Shown in pieces: positions 25,355 to 35,616 of a stretch of DNA of 64,000 nucleotides. The notes under the pieces were generated by a model. It was given only the letters and a program-made list of their open reading frames with translations, was not told where the DNA came from and did not search any database. This stretch comes from JACQFV01 sp964593585. Lineage in GTDB: Bacteria; Zixibacteria; MSB-5A5; WJJR01. A program made the translations under genes and the position numbers. Position 1 is the first letter of the stretch. Every line of letters begins with the position of its first letter. Location: NCBI GenBank assembly GCA_964593585.1, contig CAZQIZ010000017.1:1-64000 (forward strand), given 5' to 3'.

Positions 25355-26134
25355 TCAGATCACTTTGGCCTCGCGCAGGCGCTGGAAGAGCGTCTCGGCC
25401 ACCTGCGCCGGCTCCCCTTCGAGAAACTCACAGCCGGTGCGCGAGGGCGGCGCATGCATGGCGACCACCCGGGTGGCGGAATTAGCGCCGACGGCGGACA
25501 GATCGATTCCGATGTCGGCGGCTCCCCACTTCTCCACCGGAGCGCTCTTGGCCTTGATCTTGCCCTTCAGCGACGGCAGCCGCGGCTCGTTGATCTCCTT
25601 GACCACGCTGAGCACCGCCGGCAGCGCCAGTTGCACCCGGTCGAAACCGTCCTCGGTCATGCGCAGGGCGGTGAGGGTCTTCCCCTCCAGCGACTCGATC
25701 TTCTTGACGAAGAGCGCCTGCGGCCAGGCGAGGAATCCGGCGGCGGCGCCGGGAACGATCGAACGGTCGGTATCGACCGCGTTCTTGCCGAAGAGCACCA
25801 GATCGGCGTCGCCGATTTTGCGGATACCGGCGGCGAGGATGCGGGCAATGGCGACTCCATCGGAGCCGGCGAAGGCGGCATCGTGCAGGAGCACGGCGCG
25901 GTCGGCGCCCAGCGCGATCGCGTCGCGCAACGTGTTGACCGCGGTCTCCTCGCCGCAACTGAGCACGGTCACCGTGCCGCCGTGTTTCTCCTTGAGACGG
26001 ATCCCCTCCTCGACGGCGTATTCATCGAAGGGATTGATCGCCCCCGGCCCCGGCGGCAGCACCACCCCGCCCTTGCCATCCAGGGTAACCAGCGCGATCT
26101 CCGGAACCTGTTTAATGCAGACGACGATATGCAT
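25355..26134 (-). CDS. etfB: Electron transfer flavoprotein beta subunit
   Basis: A 259-residue EtfB. It starts MHIVVCIKQVPE and has NPFDEYAVEEG, the AMP-binding-type ILAAGIRKIGDADLVLFGKNAVD segment, and the ETF-beta signature VLSVVKEINEPRLPSLKGKIKAK. EtfB pairs with EtfA to move electrons between acyl-CoA dehydrogenases and the quinone pool. No etfA is adjacent, which is unusual because the two are normally neighbours; here a WYL regulator follows instead. AGGAGAG precedes the ATG. Confidence 0.93.
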   Translation of the reverse strand: MHIVVCIKQVPEIALVTLDGKGGVVLPPGPGAINPFDEYAVEEGIRLKEKHGGTVTVLSCGEETAVNTLRDAIALGADRAVLLHDAAFAGSDGVAIARILAAGIRKIGDADLVLFGKNAVDTDRSIVPGAAAGFLAWPQALFVKKIESLEGKTLTALRMTEDGFDRVQLALPAVLSVVKEINEPRLPSLKGKIKAKSAPVEKWGAADIGIDLSAVGANSATRVVAMHAPPSRTGCEFLEGEPAQVAETLFQRLREAKVI

Positions 26135-26210
26135 GTTCGATCTCTCCTGTCGCGTATTTAACGATCATCACCTTCGTGAGACCAGTTGCATGTGTGCGAG
26201 GCTACGCTTC

Positions 26211-26248
26211 TGTGGAGGGCGAGGCTCCAGCCGAGCCTGCTCTTTTGG
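26211..26248 (-). repeat. REP-like element, copy a
   Basis: On the minus strand the copy reads AAGAGCAGGCTCGGC, then TGGAGCCTCGCCCTCCACA. It matches copy c at 26955-26990 almost exactly, in inverted orientation. It lies between etfB and the RAYT gene and shares the GTGG-type foot seen in REP elements. Confidence 0.7.
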
Positions 26249-26336
26249 TCTTTTGCTCTCTTGATCTTTGGTCGTCTTTCACGTCGCTCGCTTACCTGTT
26301 ATCTTTCGGACGCTCTCTACCACCATTCAAGCCGAT

Positions 26337-26807
26337 TCAAATCGCCAGTGTAAGGCCTTTTGTCCAGTCATCAACAAGTCCGTGCCGGACGGGGTTTTCT
26401 CTGACATACCGCCATTTGTCCTCGTATTGCGCGGCCGACCGCATGGTCGTATCCCAATGCCCAGCCTGCCATTCGCGACCATCGACACGATAGGTCTTCG
26501 TGAACTGTGACTTCCAGTATTGCATCCAGTTACGCAGGGGAATGTCATTCATCCAGCTTGCGAACAGGTGCAAGTGGTCGGGCATGATGACATACCGTCC
26601 GGTCATCCAGGCATCGGCGCGCCTCCAGACTTCGCGCAGAACAGCGTGCACGCGCTCGTTTGCCAGCCAGGGCCTACGGTCCTTCGTGCAGGCGGTGACG
26701 AACACGATGGTTGGGTGATGTCGGAGCGGTTCGACCTGGTGCACAGGTCGGCGACGTGGCGGGTGCCAGCCCTTGGGGAGATTGGCGGGATTGGGAGTGT
26801 GAGGCAG
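26337..26807 (-). CDS. REP-associated tyrosine transposase (RAYT, Y1_Tnp family)
   Basis: About 156 residues match Y1-type transposases: the N-terminal NPANLPKGWHPPRR stretch, a TIVFVTACTKDRRPWL strand, the catalytic HUH motif in MPDHLHLF, and the conserved KWRYVRENPVRHGLV near the end with the nucleophilic Tyr region. These enzymes cut REP elements on single-stranded DNA and are found as single domesticated copies beside REPs. Four REP-like repeats flank it here. The start is uncertain: no ATG lies near the conserved N-terminus, so a CTG at ~26807 or GTG at 26744 may be used, or the gene has lost its start. Confidence 0.78.
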   Translation of the reverse strand: MPHTPNPANLPKGWHPPRRRPVHQVEPLRHHPTIVFVTACTKDRRPWLANERVHAVLREVWRRADAWMTGRYVIMPDHLHLFASWMNDIPLRNWMQYWKSQFTKTYRVDGREWQAGHWDTTMRSAAQYEDKWRYVRENPVRHGLVDDWTKGLTLAI

Positions 26808-26868
26808 CGGATCGCCTGCGCAGAGTCTAGTTGTCGGGATGATGGAGAGTACTGGGGTGGCCGTGGGC

Positions 26869-26914
26869 GAAAGAGCAGGCTCGGCAGTCCACCGCGGCGG
26901 ATCGCCCTCCACAC
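26869..26914 (+). repeat. REP-like element, copy b
   Basis: Reads AAGAGCAGGCTCGGC, AGTCCACCGCGGCGGAT, CGCCCTCCACAC. Same layout as copy d at 27033-27077, with an internal palindromic GC-rich loop. It lies just upstream of the RAYT gene. Confidence 0.75.
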
Positions 26915-26954
26915 GAGCGACTTTGGGCTTGGTAGATGATTGGATCATGGCGGC

Positions 26955-26990
26955 GAAAGAGCAGGCTCGGCCGGAGCCTCGCCCTCCACA
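26955..26990 (+). repeat. REP-like element, copy c
   Basis: Reads GAAAGAGCAGGCTCGGC followed by CGGAGCCTCGCCCTCCACA. It is a shorter variant than copies b and d, with the central loop replaced. Confidence 0.75.
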
Positions 26991-27032
26991 GGTGCTACTT
27001 TGGAATTGGAATATCTTTGGCTCATCGGGAGC

Positions 27033-27077
27033 GGAAGAGCAGGCTCGGCAGTCCGCCGCGGCGGATCGCCCTCCACA
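27033..27077 (+). repeat. REP-like element, copy d
   Basis: Reads GGAAGAGCAGGCTCGGC, AGTCCGCCGCGGCGGAT, CGCCCTCCACA. With copies b and c it fills the ~310-bp gap between the RAYT gene and rnc; nothing else coding was seen in that gap. Confidence 0.75.
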
Positions 27078-27120
27078 AGAGCATCCAATCGAAATTTGGT
27101 TCTCGCTCGCACGGGTCGTT

Positions 27121-27882
27121 CTACGTCGCCACCGACTCGCCGTTGACGTGGACGCCGAGGGTCTGCAGGGCTTCGCGGGCGGCCAGTTGTTCGGCGTCCT
27201 TTTTGTTGGAGCCGACGCCGCGTCCGGCAATTTGGCCGTGGGCGTGCACGACCACGGTGAAAACCTTCTGGTGGTCAGGGCCGGACTCGTCGATGACCTC
27301 GTAGCGCGGCATGCCCAATCCGCGACCTTGCAGGTACTCGAGCAGGTCGCCCTTGTAGTTGACCTCCACCAGCTCGGGGACATCCTCCGCCAGCGGCACC
27401 AGGAGGATGCGCTCGACCACTGCCGCGGCGGCATCGAGACCGCCGTCAAGGTAGATCGCCCCGAGCACCGACTCGAAAACATCAGACAGGATCGAACCGC
27501 GTCGCCGTCCGCCGGCCTTGTCCTCCTCCGGCGACAGGCGGATCCACTGGCCGATGCCCTCACGCTTGGCCACCTGGGTCAACGTCTTGAGATTGACCAG
27601 CGAGGCCTTGCGTTTGGTCAGCTGCCCTTCGGTCTGCTCCGGATGTTTTAAGAACAGGTGCTTGGCGACGATCAGGCCGAGGACCGAGTCGCCGAGGAAT
27701 TCCAGACGCTCATAGGTCGGGTGATCGGAGACTGAGTTGGCGTAGGAACGGTGGGTGAGCGCCTCGCGCAGCAGCTCGGTGTTGCGAAAACGGTACCCGA
27801 GGATGGTGTCGGGCAGATCGCCGGTCGCGGCGCGGGGCCACCGCGTAAACAGCGACGTGATGCGGGAGAAAAAGTCCGCCAT
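27121..27882 (-). CDS. rnc: Ribonuclease III
   Basis: A 253-residue double-strand-specific RNase. The nuclease domain has the signature ERLEFLGDSVLGLIVA and the later DVFESVLGAIYLDGG. The C-terminal double-stranded-RNA-binding domain has KGDLLEYLQGRG and GSNKKDAEQLAAREAL. It processes rRNA precursors and structured mRNAs. It is the last gene of the fatty-acid block, a conserved placement in bacteria (acpP-fabF-rnc). Confidence 0.96.
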   Translation of the reverse strand: MADFFSRITSLFTRWPRAATGDLPDTILGYRFRNTELLREALTHRSYANSVSDHPTYERLEFLGDSVLGLIVAKHLFLKHPEQTEGQLTKRKASLVNLKTLTQVAKREGIGQWIRLSPEEDKAGGRRRGSILSDVFESVLGAIYLDGGLDAAAAVVERILLVPLAEDVPELVEVNYKGDLLEYLQGRGLGMPRYEVIDESGPDHQKVFTVVVHAHGQIAGRGVGSNKKDAEQLAAREALQTLGVHVNGESVAT

Positions 27883-28084
27883 GGTCCCTCAACTCTCGGT
27901 TGCGGAAGTGGCGCGTGGCCACGCGCCGGGGCGGGACGGCATCGGTGCGGCGGGGAAGTCCTATCGGCAGCCCCTCCCGTCGGGGAGATGCGGATAGGGC
28001 TTTGGTCCTCGTGGACGCGGAATACCGGTCCCGTGTGCCTTGAGTGTTACGTTTGGCGACAAGCGATCGCGATACGGATCGTTG

Positions 28085-29368
28085 CTACCCTCCGTTGTGA
28101 CCATAGGCCCCGACGACCAGCGTGACGTTGTGGCCGCCGAAGCCGAACGAATTCGAAATCGCCACCCTGACCGGCCGTTGGACCGGCTTCAAGGGGGCGT
28201 AGTTCAGATCGCACTTGGGATCCGGGGTCTCGAGATTGATGGTCGGGTGGATGGTCCCGGTTTCGATCGATTTGACGCAGGCGATCAGTTCGACGCCGCC
28301 GGCGGCCCCGAGCAAGTGGCCGATCATCGACTTGGTCGAGTTGCAGACAACCTCGCCGGCATGATCGCCGAGCACCGAGCGGATCGCCTCGGTTTCGCAG
28401 ATGTCGCCCAGGTCGGTGGACGTGCCATGGGTGTTGACGTAGTCGACCTGGTCGGGACGGATGTCGGCATCGTGGAGCGCCGCCTTCATCGCGCGCGCCG
28501 CGCCCTCGCCGTGCGGCGACGGAGCAGTCAGGTGATAGGCGTCTCCGGACATGCCGGTGCCCAGCAGTTCGGCGAGGATGCGCGCGCCGCGGCGGGTGGC
28601 ATGTTCGAGCGACTCCAGGACAAGAATCCCGGCGCCCTCGCCCATGACGAAACCGTCGCGATCGGCGTCGAAGGGCCGCGAGGCGCGTTCGGGCTCGTCA
28701 TTGCGCGTCGACATGGCGCGCGCCGAGCAGAACCCGGCCAACGCGACCGGGGTGATCGTCGCCTCGGCGCCGCCGGTGACCATCAGATCGGCGTCGCCGC
28801 GCTCGATTAAGTGCATCGCATCGCTGATCGCATGGCCGGCGGTGGCGCAGGCCGACACGGTCGCGTAATTGGGGCCCTTGAACCCGTACCTCATCGACAC
28901 CAACCCGGAACTCATGTCGATAATCATCATCGGAATGAGAAACGGCGACACGCGCCCCGGACCCTGGCTGAGCAGAGTCTGGTGCTGCTTTTCAAAGGTG
29001 TCGATGCCGCCGATGCCGGAGCCGATCACCACGCCGCAACGGTCGCGGTCGAGTTTCTCCACATCGAGGCCGGCCATCTTGACCGCCTCGTCGGTTGCGC
29101 CCAACGCGAACAGCAACGCGCGGTCCAGCCGCCGGGCTTCCTTCTTGTCGGCGACGGTGTTCGGGTCGAAATTTCTCACTTCGCAGGCGATCTGCGTCGG
29201 ATAGGGCGAGACATCGAAGGCGCTGATGCGCGCCGCTCCCGACGTCCCGGCCAAAAGCGCGTTCCAATAGGCATCGACGCCGATTCCGATCGGCGTGATC
29301 GCCCCCATGCCGGTGATCACCACCCGGTGGCGGGGCTGCGGCTTGCGATGAAAGGAGTTTTCTGTCAT
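28085..29368 (-). CDS. fabF: 3-oxoacyl-ACP synthase II
   Basis: A 427-residue condensing enzyme that elongates acyl-ACP with malonyl-ACP. It has the active-site Cys in VSACATAGHAI, the two histidines in VNTHGTSTDLGD and SMIGHLLGAAG, and the terminal GFGGHNVTLV. It starts MTENSFHRKPQPRHRVVITGMG, slightly longer at the N-terminus than E. coli FabF. The gene follows acpP, as in many bacteria. Confidence 0.96.
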   Translation of the reverse strand: MTENSFHRKPQPRHRVVITGMGAITPIGIGVDAYWNALLAGTSGAARISAFDVSPYPTQIACEVRNFDPNTVADKKEARRLDRALLFALGATDEAVKMAGLDVEKLDRDRCGVVIGSGIGGIDTFEKQHQTLLSQGPGRVSPFLIPMMIIDMSSGLVSMRYGFKGPNYATVSACATAGHAISDAMHLIERGDADLMVTGGAEATITPVALAGFCSARAMSTRNDEPERASRPFDADRDGFVMGEGAGILVLESLEHATRRGARILAELLGTGMSGDAYHLTAPSPHGEGAARAMKAALHDADIRPDQVDYVNTHGTSTDLGDICETEAIRSVLGDHAGEVVCNSTKSMIGHLLGAAGGVELIACVKSIETGTIHPTINLETPDPKCDLNYAPLKPVQRPVRVAISNSFGFGGHNVTLVVGAYGHNGG

Positions 29369-29414
29369 AGAGAAGCCGGCGGACGTGTTGCACCATCACG
29401 CCGGCGCATCAGCG

Positions 29415-29654
29415 TCACTTGGGGGACTTGGCGTTGATATAATCGATGGCCGCCTGGACGGTCCCGATCTTCTGCGCTTCCTCGTCGGGAATCTCCAGCC
29501 CGAATTCCTCTTCCAGCGCCATTACCAGTTCCACGGTGTCCAGCGAATCGGCGCCCAAATCGTCGATGAAGGACGCCTTCGAAGTGACCTGCTCGGCGTT
29601 GACGCCCAGCTGCTCGACGATGATCTTTTTTACCCGTTCCTCAACGGACGACAT
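29415..29654 (-). CDS. acpP: Acyl carrier protein
   Basis: A 79-residue acidic protein with the phosphopantetheine attachment site in DLGADSLDTVELV (Ser in DSL). It carries growing acyl chains for FabD, FabF, FabG and FabH, all encoded next to it. Its length and sequence match standard bacterial ACP. It begins MSSVEERVKKIIVEQLGV with a GGAGGG sequence upstream. Confidence 0.97.
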   Translation of the reverse strand: MSSVEERVKKIIVEQLGVNAEQVTSKASFIDDLGADSLDTVELVMALEEEFGLEIPDEEAQKIGTVQAAIDYINAKSPK

Positions 29655-29762
29655 TCAAGACCCTCCTGCTTATCGATACGTTCATTGCCATCCTGTTCAC
29701 AACCCTTTGAACCATGGGAGTTAACCAAAATTACGACGCTATCGCAACCACAATATCGGGGG

Positions 29763-30530
29763 TCAGGCCATCACCATGCCGCCGTCGATGCGCAGGACCT
29801 GCCCGGTGATATACGACGCTTCTTCTCCGGCCAGGAAGGCGACCGCTCCGGCGACGTCCTCGGGGGCGCCGAAGCGCCCGAGCGGAATCCGCGACATGTA
29901 CTGGGCGGCGATGTTTTCGGGGAGGGCGGCGGTCATCTCGGTGGCGATGAAGCCGGGGGCGATGGCGTTGACGGTGATGTTGCGCGGGGCCAGTTCGACC
30001 GCCAGCGCCTTGGTGAGCCCGATGAGTCCGGCCTTCGATGAGATGTAATTTGCCTGGCCGGCGTTGCCCATTACCGCGACGATGGAACTGATGTTGATGA
30101 TGCGTCCCCAGCGCGCCTTCATCATCGGACGGGCGCAGCGGCGCGCCAGCGCGAAGGCCGACACGAGATTGACCTGTAGAATCGAGAGGAAATCCTCCTC
30201 CGACATGCGCACCGCCAGTCCATCGCGGGTGACGCCGGCGTTGTTGATGAGGATCTCGACCGGTCCGAGCGCGGCCTCGACTTCGGCCAGGATGCGGTCG
30301 GGAGCGTCGGCGGCGCAGAGGTCGGCGGTGACGGTCGCGGCGGTCGCGCCCAGCGCGGTCAGGTGTCCGGCCTGGCGCTTCAGCGCTTCTTCGTCGCGTC
30401 CGCAGATGGCGATTTTGTGTCCGGCGGCGGCCAGCCGTAGGGCGATGGCCGCGCCGATTCCCTTGGCGCCGCCGGTGACCAGCGCGACGCGGGCGAGCGG
30501 AGTGGATTGCGCGGATGTTGTCATGGGCAC
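29763..30530 (-). CDS. fabG: 3-oxoacyl-ACP reductase
   Basis: A 255-residue short-chain dehydrogenase that reduces 3-oxoacyl-ACP with NADPH. It has the cofactor loop GGAKGIGAAIAL, NNAGVTRDGL, the catalytic Ser in NISSIV and YxxxK in YISSKAGLIGLTK, and the terminal GQVLRIDGGMVMA. Position between fabD and acpP confirms FabG over the many other SDR enzymes. Confidence 0.95.
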   Translation of the reverse strand: MPMTTSAQSTPLARVALVTGGAKGIGAAIALRLAAAGHKIAICGRDEEALKRQAGHLTALGATAATVTADLCAADAPDRILAEVEAALGPVEILINNAGVTRDGLAVRMSEEDFLSILQVNLVSAFALARRCARPMMKARWGRIINISSIVAVMGNAGQANYISSKAGLIGLTKALAVELAPRNITVNAIAPGFIATEMTAALPENIAAQYMSRIPLGRFGAPEDVAGAVAFLAGEEASYITGQVLRIDGGMVMA

Positions 30531-30558
30531 CTGATCCGTGGCGAGGCGGTCAATCCGT

Positions 30559-31497
30559 TTAGGCCGTCACCGGCGTGGCGGCCCAGTTCTCCAAATCAGC
30601 GGCGGTGTCCAGCGAGACCAATTGCGCCGATTCGAGCACCGACTTGGCCAAGCCGAGCAGCACTTTCTTTGGACCGACTTCGATTAATGTAGCGACACCG
30701 TCTTTCTGCATCCGCTGCAACGTCGGATACCACAGCACCGGGGCGGTCAACTGCTCGATCAGTTTGGCCTTGATCACGGCGGCGTCGGTGGTCGGCTCGG
30801 CGGTCACATTGAGGAGGACCGGACGGGCGGCGTTTTTGAAAGACAGACCGTCCAGCACCGGCGCCAGTTGCGTCGGCGACGGCAGCATGAGCGGCGAGTG
30901 GAAGGCGCCGCCCACGGCCAGCGGGATGACGCGCTTGGCGCCATGCTCGGAGGCGAGCTTGGCGGCGGCATCGATGCCTTCCTTCGAGCCGGAGATGACG
31001 ATTTGTTTTTCGCCGTTGAAGTTGGCGGCCACGACCACGCCGCTTGCCTGAGCGTGACGGCACACCTCGACCACTTTGTCCCAACTCATGCCGAGGATGG
31101 CGGCCATGGTGCCGGGGTGGGCCTCGCAGGCCTGCTGCATGAAGCGGGCGCGTTCGCGCACCGCGATCAGGCCGTCTTCGAACGAGAGCACGCCGCAGGC
31201 GACCAGCGCCGAATACTCGCCGAGCGAATGTCCGGCGGCCATGTCGAATGTCAGGCCGCGCTCGCCGGCCAGCGCGTGCATGATGCACGAGTGAATGAAG
31301 ATCGCCGGCTGTGTGTTGACGGTCTGCACCAGTTCATCGGCAGGGCCTTCGAAGGACAGCGAGGCGATGTCCCAGCCGAGCGCTTCGTTGGCGCGTTGGT
31401 ACATCCGCCGCGCGGTCGGGTAGGCATCGGACAGGTCACGTCCCATGCCAACATATTGGGAGGCCTGTCCGGGAAAGAGGAGGGCGGTTTTCATCAT
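30559..31497 (-). CDS. fabD: Malonyl-CoA:ACP transacylase
   Basis: A 312-residue transacylase that loads malonate onto ACP. It starts with TALLFPGQASQYVGMG and has the active-site serine in AGHSLGEYSALVA, an Arg in RARFMQ, and the catalytic His region in GAFHSPLM. It fits between fabH and fabG. The frame extends about as long as E. coli FabD. Confidence 0.95.
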   Translation of the reverse strand: MMKTALLFPGQASQYVGMGRDLSDAYPTARRMYQRANEALGWDIASLSFEGPADELVQTVNTQPAIFIHSCIMHALAGERGLTFDMAAGHSLGEYSALVACGVLSFEDGLIAVRERARFMQQACEAHPGTMAAILGMSWDKVVEVCRHAQASGVVVAANFNGEKQIVISGSKEGIDAAAKLASEHGAKRVIPLAVGGAFHSPLMLPSPTQLAPVLDGLSFKNAARPVLLNVTAEPTTDAAVIKAKLIEQLTAPVLWYPTLQRMQKDGVATLIEVGPKKVLLGLAKSVLESAQLVSLDTAADLENWAATPVTA

Positions 31498-31592
31498 GTG
31501 GTCTCGTGTGCCCGGTCGGGCGCCGGGGCCCGTGTTGAGAATGTGGGAGGTGCAGGATGGGCCTGGTCCCGGCGCCCGCCCATGGTCGTTAA

Positions 31593-32591
31593 TCAGAGCC
31601 GGTAGAGCGCCGCGCCCCAGACCAATCCGCCGCCGAAGGCCACCGAGAGCACCAGCGAGCCGGGGCCGATCATTCCGGCGCGACGCGCCTCGTCGAGCGC
31701 GATCGGCACCGAGGCCGAAGACGTATTGCCGAGACGTTCGATATTGCGGTAGACCCGCTCCGGCGCGACCCCCAGACGCTTGGTCAACGCCTCGATGATG
31801 CGGGCGTTGGCCTGGTGCGGGATGACCATGTCGATGTCCTTGGAGTCCACCTTCGCATCGGCCAGCACCCGATCGCAGGCGTCTTCCATTTCGCGCACGG
31901 CCAGCTTGAAGACCTCGCGGCCATCCATCTGGATGTAGCGCAGCGGATCGTTGACCGACGCGGGCGTGAGCGGCGAGCGGCTCCCGCCGATTGGGATGTG
32001 CAGGAGTTCGCGATACTGCCCGTCGCCTGACAGAAACGTGGAGAGAATCCCGCGTCCCTCCTCACCCGGACGGCTGGCGCTGATGACCGCTGCGCCGGCG
32101 CCGTCGCCGAAGAGCACGCAGGTGTTGCGATCCTTGTAGTTGGTGATCGAGGAGAGGTGTTCGGCACCGATGACCAGCACATTGCGGCTGACGCCGGTCA
32201 GGATGAACGCGCGCGCCACGGTCAGTCCATAGATGAAGCCGGCGCAGGCGGCGACCACATCCATGACGGCGGCGCGTCCGGCACCCAGTTTCTCCTGCAC
32301 CACGGTGGCGGTGGCCGGCAGGGGGTAATCGGGGGTTACGGTGCCGACGATGATGCCGTCGATGTCGGCGGGTGTGAGGCCCGCATCGGCGATCGCGGCG
32401 CGTCCGGCGGCGGTGGCCATGTCGGAACAGGTGCGCACATCGCCGGCGCCGTTGAGCACGCGCCGTTCGCGGATGCCGGTGCGTTCAATGATCCACTCGT
32501 CGGAGGTGTCGACGATCTTCTCGAAATCCTGATTGGTCAAAACCTTGTCCGGCGTGTAGTGTCCGGTCCCACGAATGATGGCGCTTGTCAT
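31593..32591 (-). CDS. fabH: 3-oxoacyl-ACP synthase III
   Basis: A 332-residue initiating condensing enzyme that joins acetyl-CoA (or branched acyl-CoA) and malonyl-ACP. The Cys-His-Asn triad is visible in DVVAACAGFIYGL, VIPHQANARI and RLGNTSSASVP. It starts MTSAIIRGTGHYTPDKVLTN. It lies 13 bp after plsX and 95 bp before fabD. Confidence 0.96.
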   Translation of the reverse strand: MTSAIIRGTGHYTPDKVLTNQDFEKIVDTSDEWIIERTGIRERRVLNGAGDVRTCSDMATAAGRAAIADAGLTPADIDGIIVGTVTPDYPLPATATVVQEKLGAGRAAVMDVVAACAGFIYGLTVARAFILTGVSRNVLVIGAEHLSSITNYKDRNTCVLFGDGAGAAVISASRPGEEGRGILSTFLSGDGQYRELLHIPIGGSRSPLTPASVNDPLRYIQMDGREVFKLAVREMEDACDRVLADAKVDSKDIDMVIPHQANARIIEALTKRLGVAPERVYRNIERLGNTSSASVPIALDEARRAGMIGPGSLVLSVAFGGGLVWGAALYRL

Positions 32592-32603
32592 GATCCGCCC
32601 CCG

Positions 32604-33662
<1,059 letters not shown>

Positions 33663-33719
33663 CGGGATGACTTTCCGCGCGCGGCGCTTGCGTACGCCGC
33701 GTCCGCTGACAGGCCGCCG

Positions 33720-33902
33720 TTACGACGTCTTCGGCGGGATCACTTCCTGGCCATCGTAGAATCCGCACTGCGGGCAGACATGATGCGGGCGGCGCAGGGT
33801 GGCGCACTGCGGACAGGGCGACAAAGTCGGCGTCTGCAACTTCCAATGGGTGCGGCGCTTGGCGCCCCGCGTGTGTGAGTGACGTCTCTTGGGCAGCGGC
33901 AT
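33720..33902 (-). CDS. rpmF: 50S ribosomal protein L32
   Basis: A 60-residue ribosomal protein beginning MPLPKRRHSHTRGAKRR. The CPQC and second CPQC pairs form the zinc site of the C+ form of L32. It is located just upstream of plsX, as in most bacteria, and directly after yceD. Confidence 0.96.
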   Translation of the reverse strand: MPLPKRRHSHTRGAKRRTHWKLQTPTLSPCPQCATLRRPHHVCPQCGFYDGQEVIPPKTS

Positions 33903-33934
33903 GGTGCGAAAACACTCCTTCGTTTGCTTTTACA

Positions 33935-34492
33935 CTACGTCCCGGTCGAGCGGCGCCCGCGTTTCGGCGGACGCTGTAGCGCTTGCTGAATCAGATCACC
34001 CAGCTGCGCCAGCGCGCCGCCGGACTTGCGATCGGTACAGACGCAGGACTCCAGATTGAGATTTCGTCCGCATCCGGGGCAGAGCCCCTGGCAATCCTCG
34101 CGGCAGAGCGGATTGTCCGGCACCGCCAAAAGGATCAACTGCCGCACCACTTCTCCCAGATCCCAGACCGGCTCGGTCGCCGGAATCAGGAAGAAATCGT
34201 CGTCGCCGGTGTCGGTCGCCACCTCGGCGGGCGGCACGATCCGTACCACGGCGCGGAAGGCCTCATCGACCGGAATTTCGAACTCTTCCAGGCAACGGAC
34301 GCAGGTGGCCCGGGCGACGGTCTTGGCCTGCCCGGCCACCACCACCTGCTCTTCGGCCTTCTGGACTGTGGCCCAAACAGCCACAGGATTGGGAAAGATG
34401 CACGTATCCGACGCCAAATGCAACTCGTTTGCCGTCGCGGCAAACTCGCGCGTCTGATCCCCATCCGGCCAGTTGAAAAAGTCTAACTTCAT
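33935..34492 (-). CDS. yceD: YceD-family protein (DUF177), linked to 23S rRNA and L32
   Basis: A 185-residue protein of the DUF177 family, normally encoded directly before rpmF, as here. It has the conserved CVRCLEEFE motif and a C-terminal LCREDCQGLCPGCGRNLN, with the cysteines that mark the family. In plants and bacteria DUF177 proteins have been linked to 23S rRNA accumulation. The ATG at 34492 was chosen because a much longer frame upstream would run into hemH. Confidence 0.88.
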   Translation of the reverse strand: MKLDFFNWPDGDQTREFAATANELHLASDTCIFPNPVAVWATVQKAEEQVVVAGQAKTVARATCVRCLEEFEIPVDEAFRAVVRIVPPAEVATDTGDDDFFLIPATEPVWDLGEVVRQLILLAVPDNPLCREDCQGLCPGCGRNLNLESCVCTDRKSGGALAQLGDLIQQALQRPPKRGRRSTGT

Positions 34493-34599
34493 GTGCGCCA
34501 ACCAATCCACCTGCGCGGGAATGTCAAGCCAATTCTCCCCGACCGCTGCGTTGATGATTTCTGGAACGCCGCCCGACCGCGGATGTTCCGTCGGCTCAA

Positions 34600-35616
34600 T
34601 CAAGCACGGCACCAGCGCGCAAGAACCTCGATCCACCGCGGATGGTCATTCAGGCAGGGCACCAGCACATACTCGCCGCCGCCATGGCTGAGGAACTCCT
34701 CTTTCCCTTCCTGGCCGATCTCTTCGAGAGTCTCGAGGCAATCGGCAACGAAACTGGGACAGAGCACAACCAAGCGACGGACACCGGATGCGGCCAGCCG
34801 CTTGAGCGTTTCATCGGTGTAGGGCTGCAACCAGGGGTCACGTCCGAGGCGCGATTGGAAGGCGACAGAGTACTTTTCCTTAGGGATGCCGGCGCGTGTT
34901 GCGAACGTCTCGGTGGTGGCATAGACCTGATGGCGGTAACAGGTCTTGTGCGCCTCCGAGGGTACTTGGCAGCAGTCGGGCGAGGCGAGGCAGTGCGAAC
35001 GGGTCGGATCGGACTTGCGCAGATGCCGCTCGGGCAGGCCATGGTAGCTGAACAGCACATGGTCATATCCCGCGGAGAGATGCGACTCAGCCGAGGCCAC
35101 CAACGCATCGATGTAATCCGTATCCTGATAGAATGGCTGTTTCACAACAAGTCGGAGACCGGGCGCCTGTTTCCTCAGCACCTTCTCCACCGCCACGACG
35201 ACCGTTTCGAATGTCGACATGGCATAGTGCGGGTACATCGGGATCAGCAGGATTTCGGTGAGCCCTCTTCCCTGTCCGAGCAACTCGGCGACCGCGGCAT
35301 CGATGGAGGGCTTGCCATAACTCATCCCCAGCGCCAGCGGCATCTGGATGCGCTCGCGCAGGAGTTTTTCGACCTTCCGCGAGATCACGATCAAGGGCGA
35401 GCCCTCGGGTGTCCAGATCGACGCATACGCCGCCGCCGAGCGTTTGGGACGGGTCGGCAGGATGAACAGCCCGACCACGAGCCGGCGGATGATCCAGGGC
35501 GAGTCGATCACGCGCGGATCCATCAGGAACTGATTGAGATAGCGCCGCACATCGGGGACCGATGGCGAATCGGGAGAGCCAAGGTTGACCAGCAGGATGC
35601 CGCGTTGGGAACTCAT
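34600..35616 (-). CDS. hemH: Ferrochelatase
   Basis: A 338-residue enzyme that inserts iron into protoporphyrin (or coproporphyrin) in haem synthesis. The catalytic-site elements are LLVNLGSPDSPS at the start, IPMYPHYAMST, the His-containing FSYHGLPERHL and the Glu in ADCLETLEEI. The start at 35616 overlaps the trmB stop as ATGA, indicating translational coupling. No other haem gene is in the window. Confidence 0.94.
   Translation of the reverse strand: MSSQRGILLVNLGSPDSPSVPDVRRYLNQFLMDPRVIDSPWIIRRLVVGLFILPTRPKRSAAAYASIWTPEGSPLIVISRKVEKLLRERIQMPLALGMSYGKPSIDAAVAELLGQGRGLTEILLIPMYPHYAMSTFETVVVAVEKVLRKQAPGLRLVVKQPFYQDTDYIDALVASAESHLSAGYDHVLFSYHGLPERHLRKSDPTRSHCLASPDCCQVPSEAHKTCYRHQVYATTETFATRAGIPKEKYSVAFQSRLGRDPWLQPYTDETLKRLAASGVRRLVVLCPSFVADCLETLEEIGQEGKEEFLSHGGGEYVLVPCLNDHPRWIEVLARWCRA

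Noticed and set aside
26869..27077. A CRISPR array in the repeat cluster near the transposase
   Set aside because: The repeats are imperfect, vary in length and orientation, and the intervals are irregular. No cas gene is near.
26810..27563. Extension of the RAYT frame upstream through the repeats and into rnc
   Set aside because: The extra ~250 codons are an out-of-phase reading of rnc and of the repeats, with no similarity to transposases. Only the C-terminal part is real.
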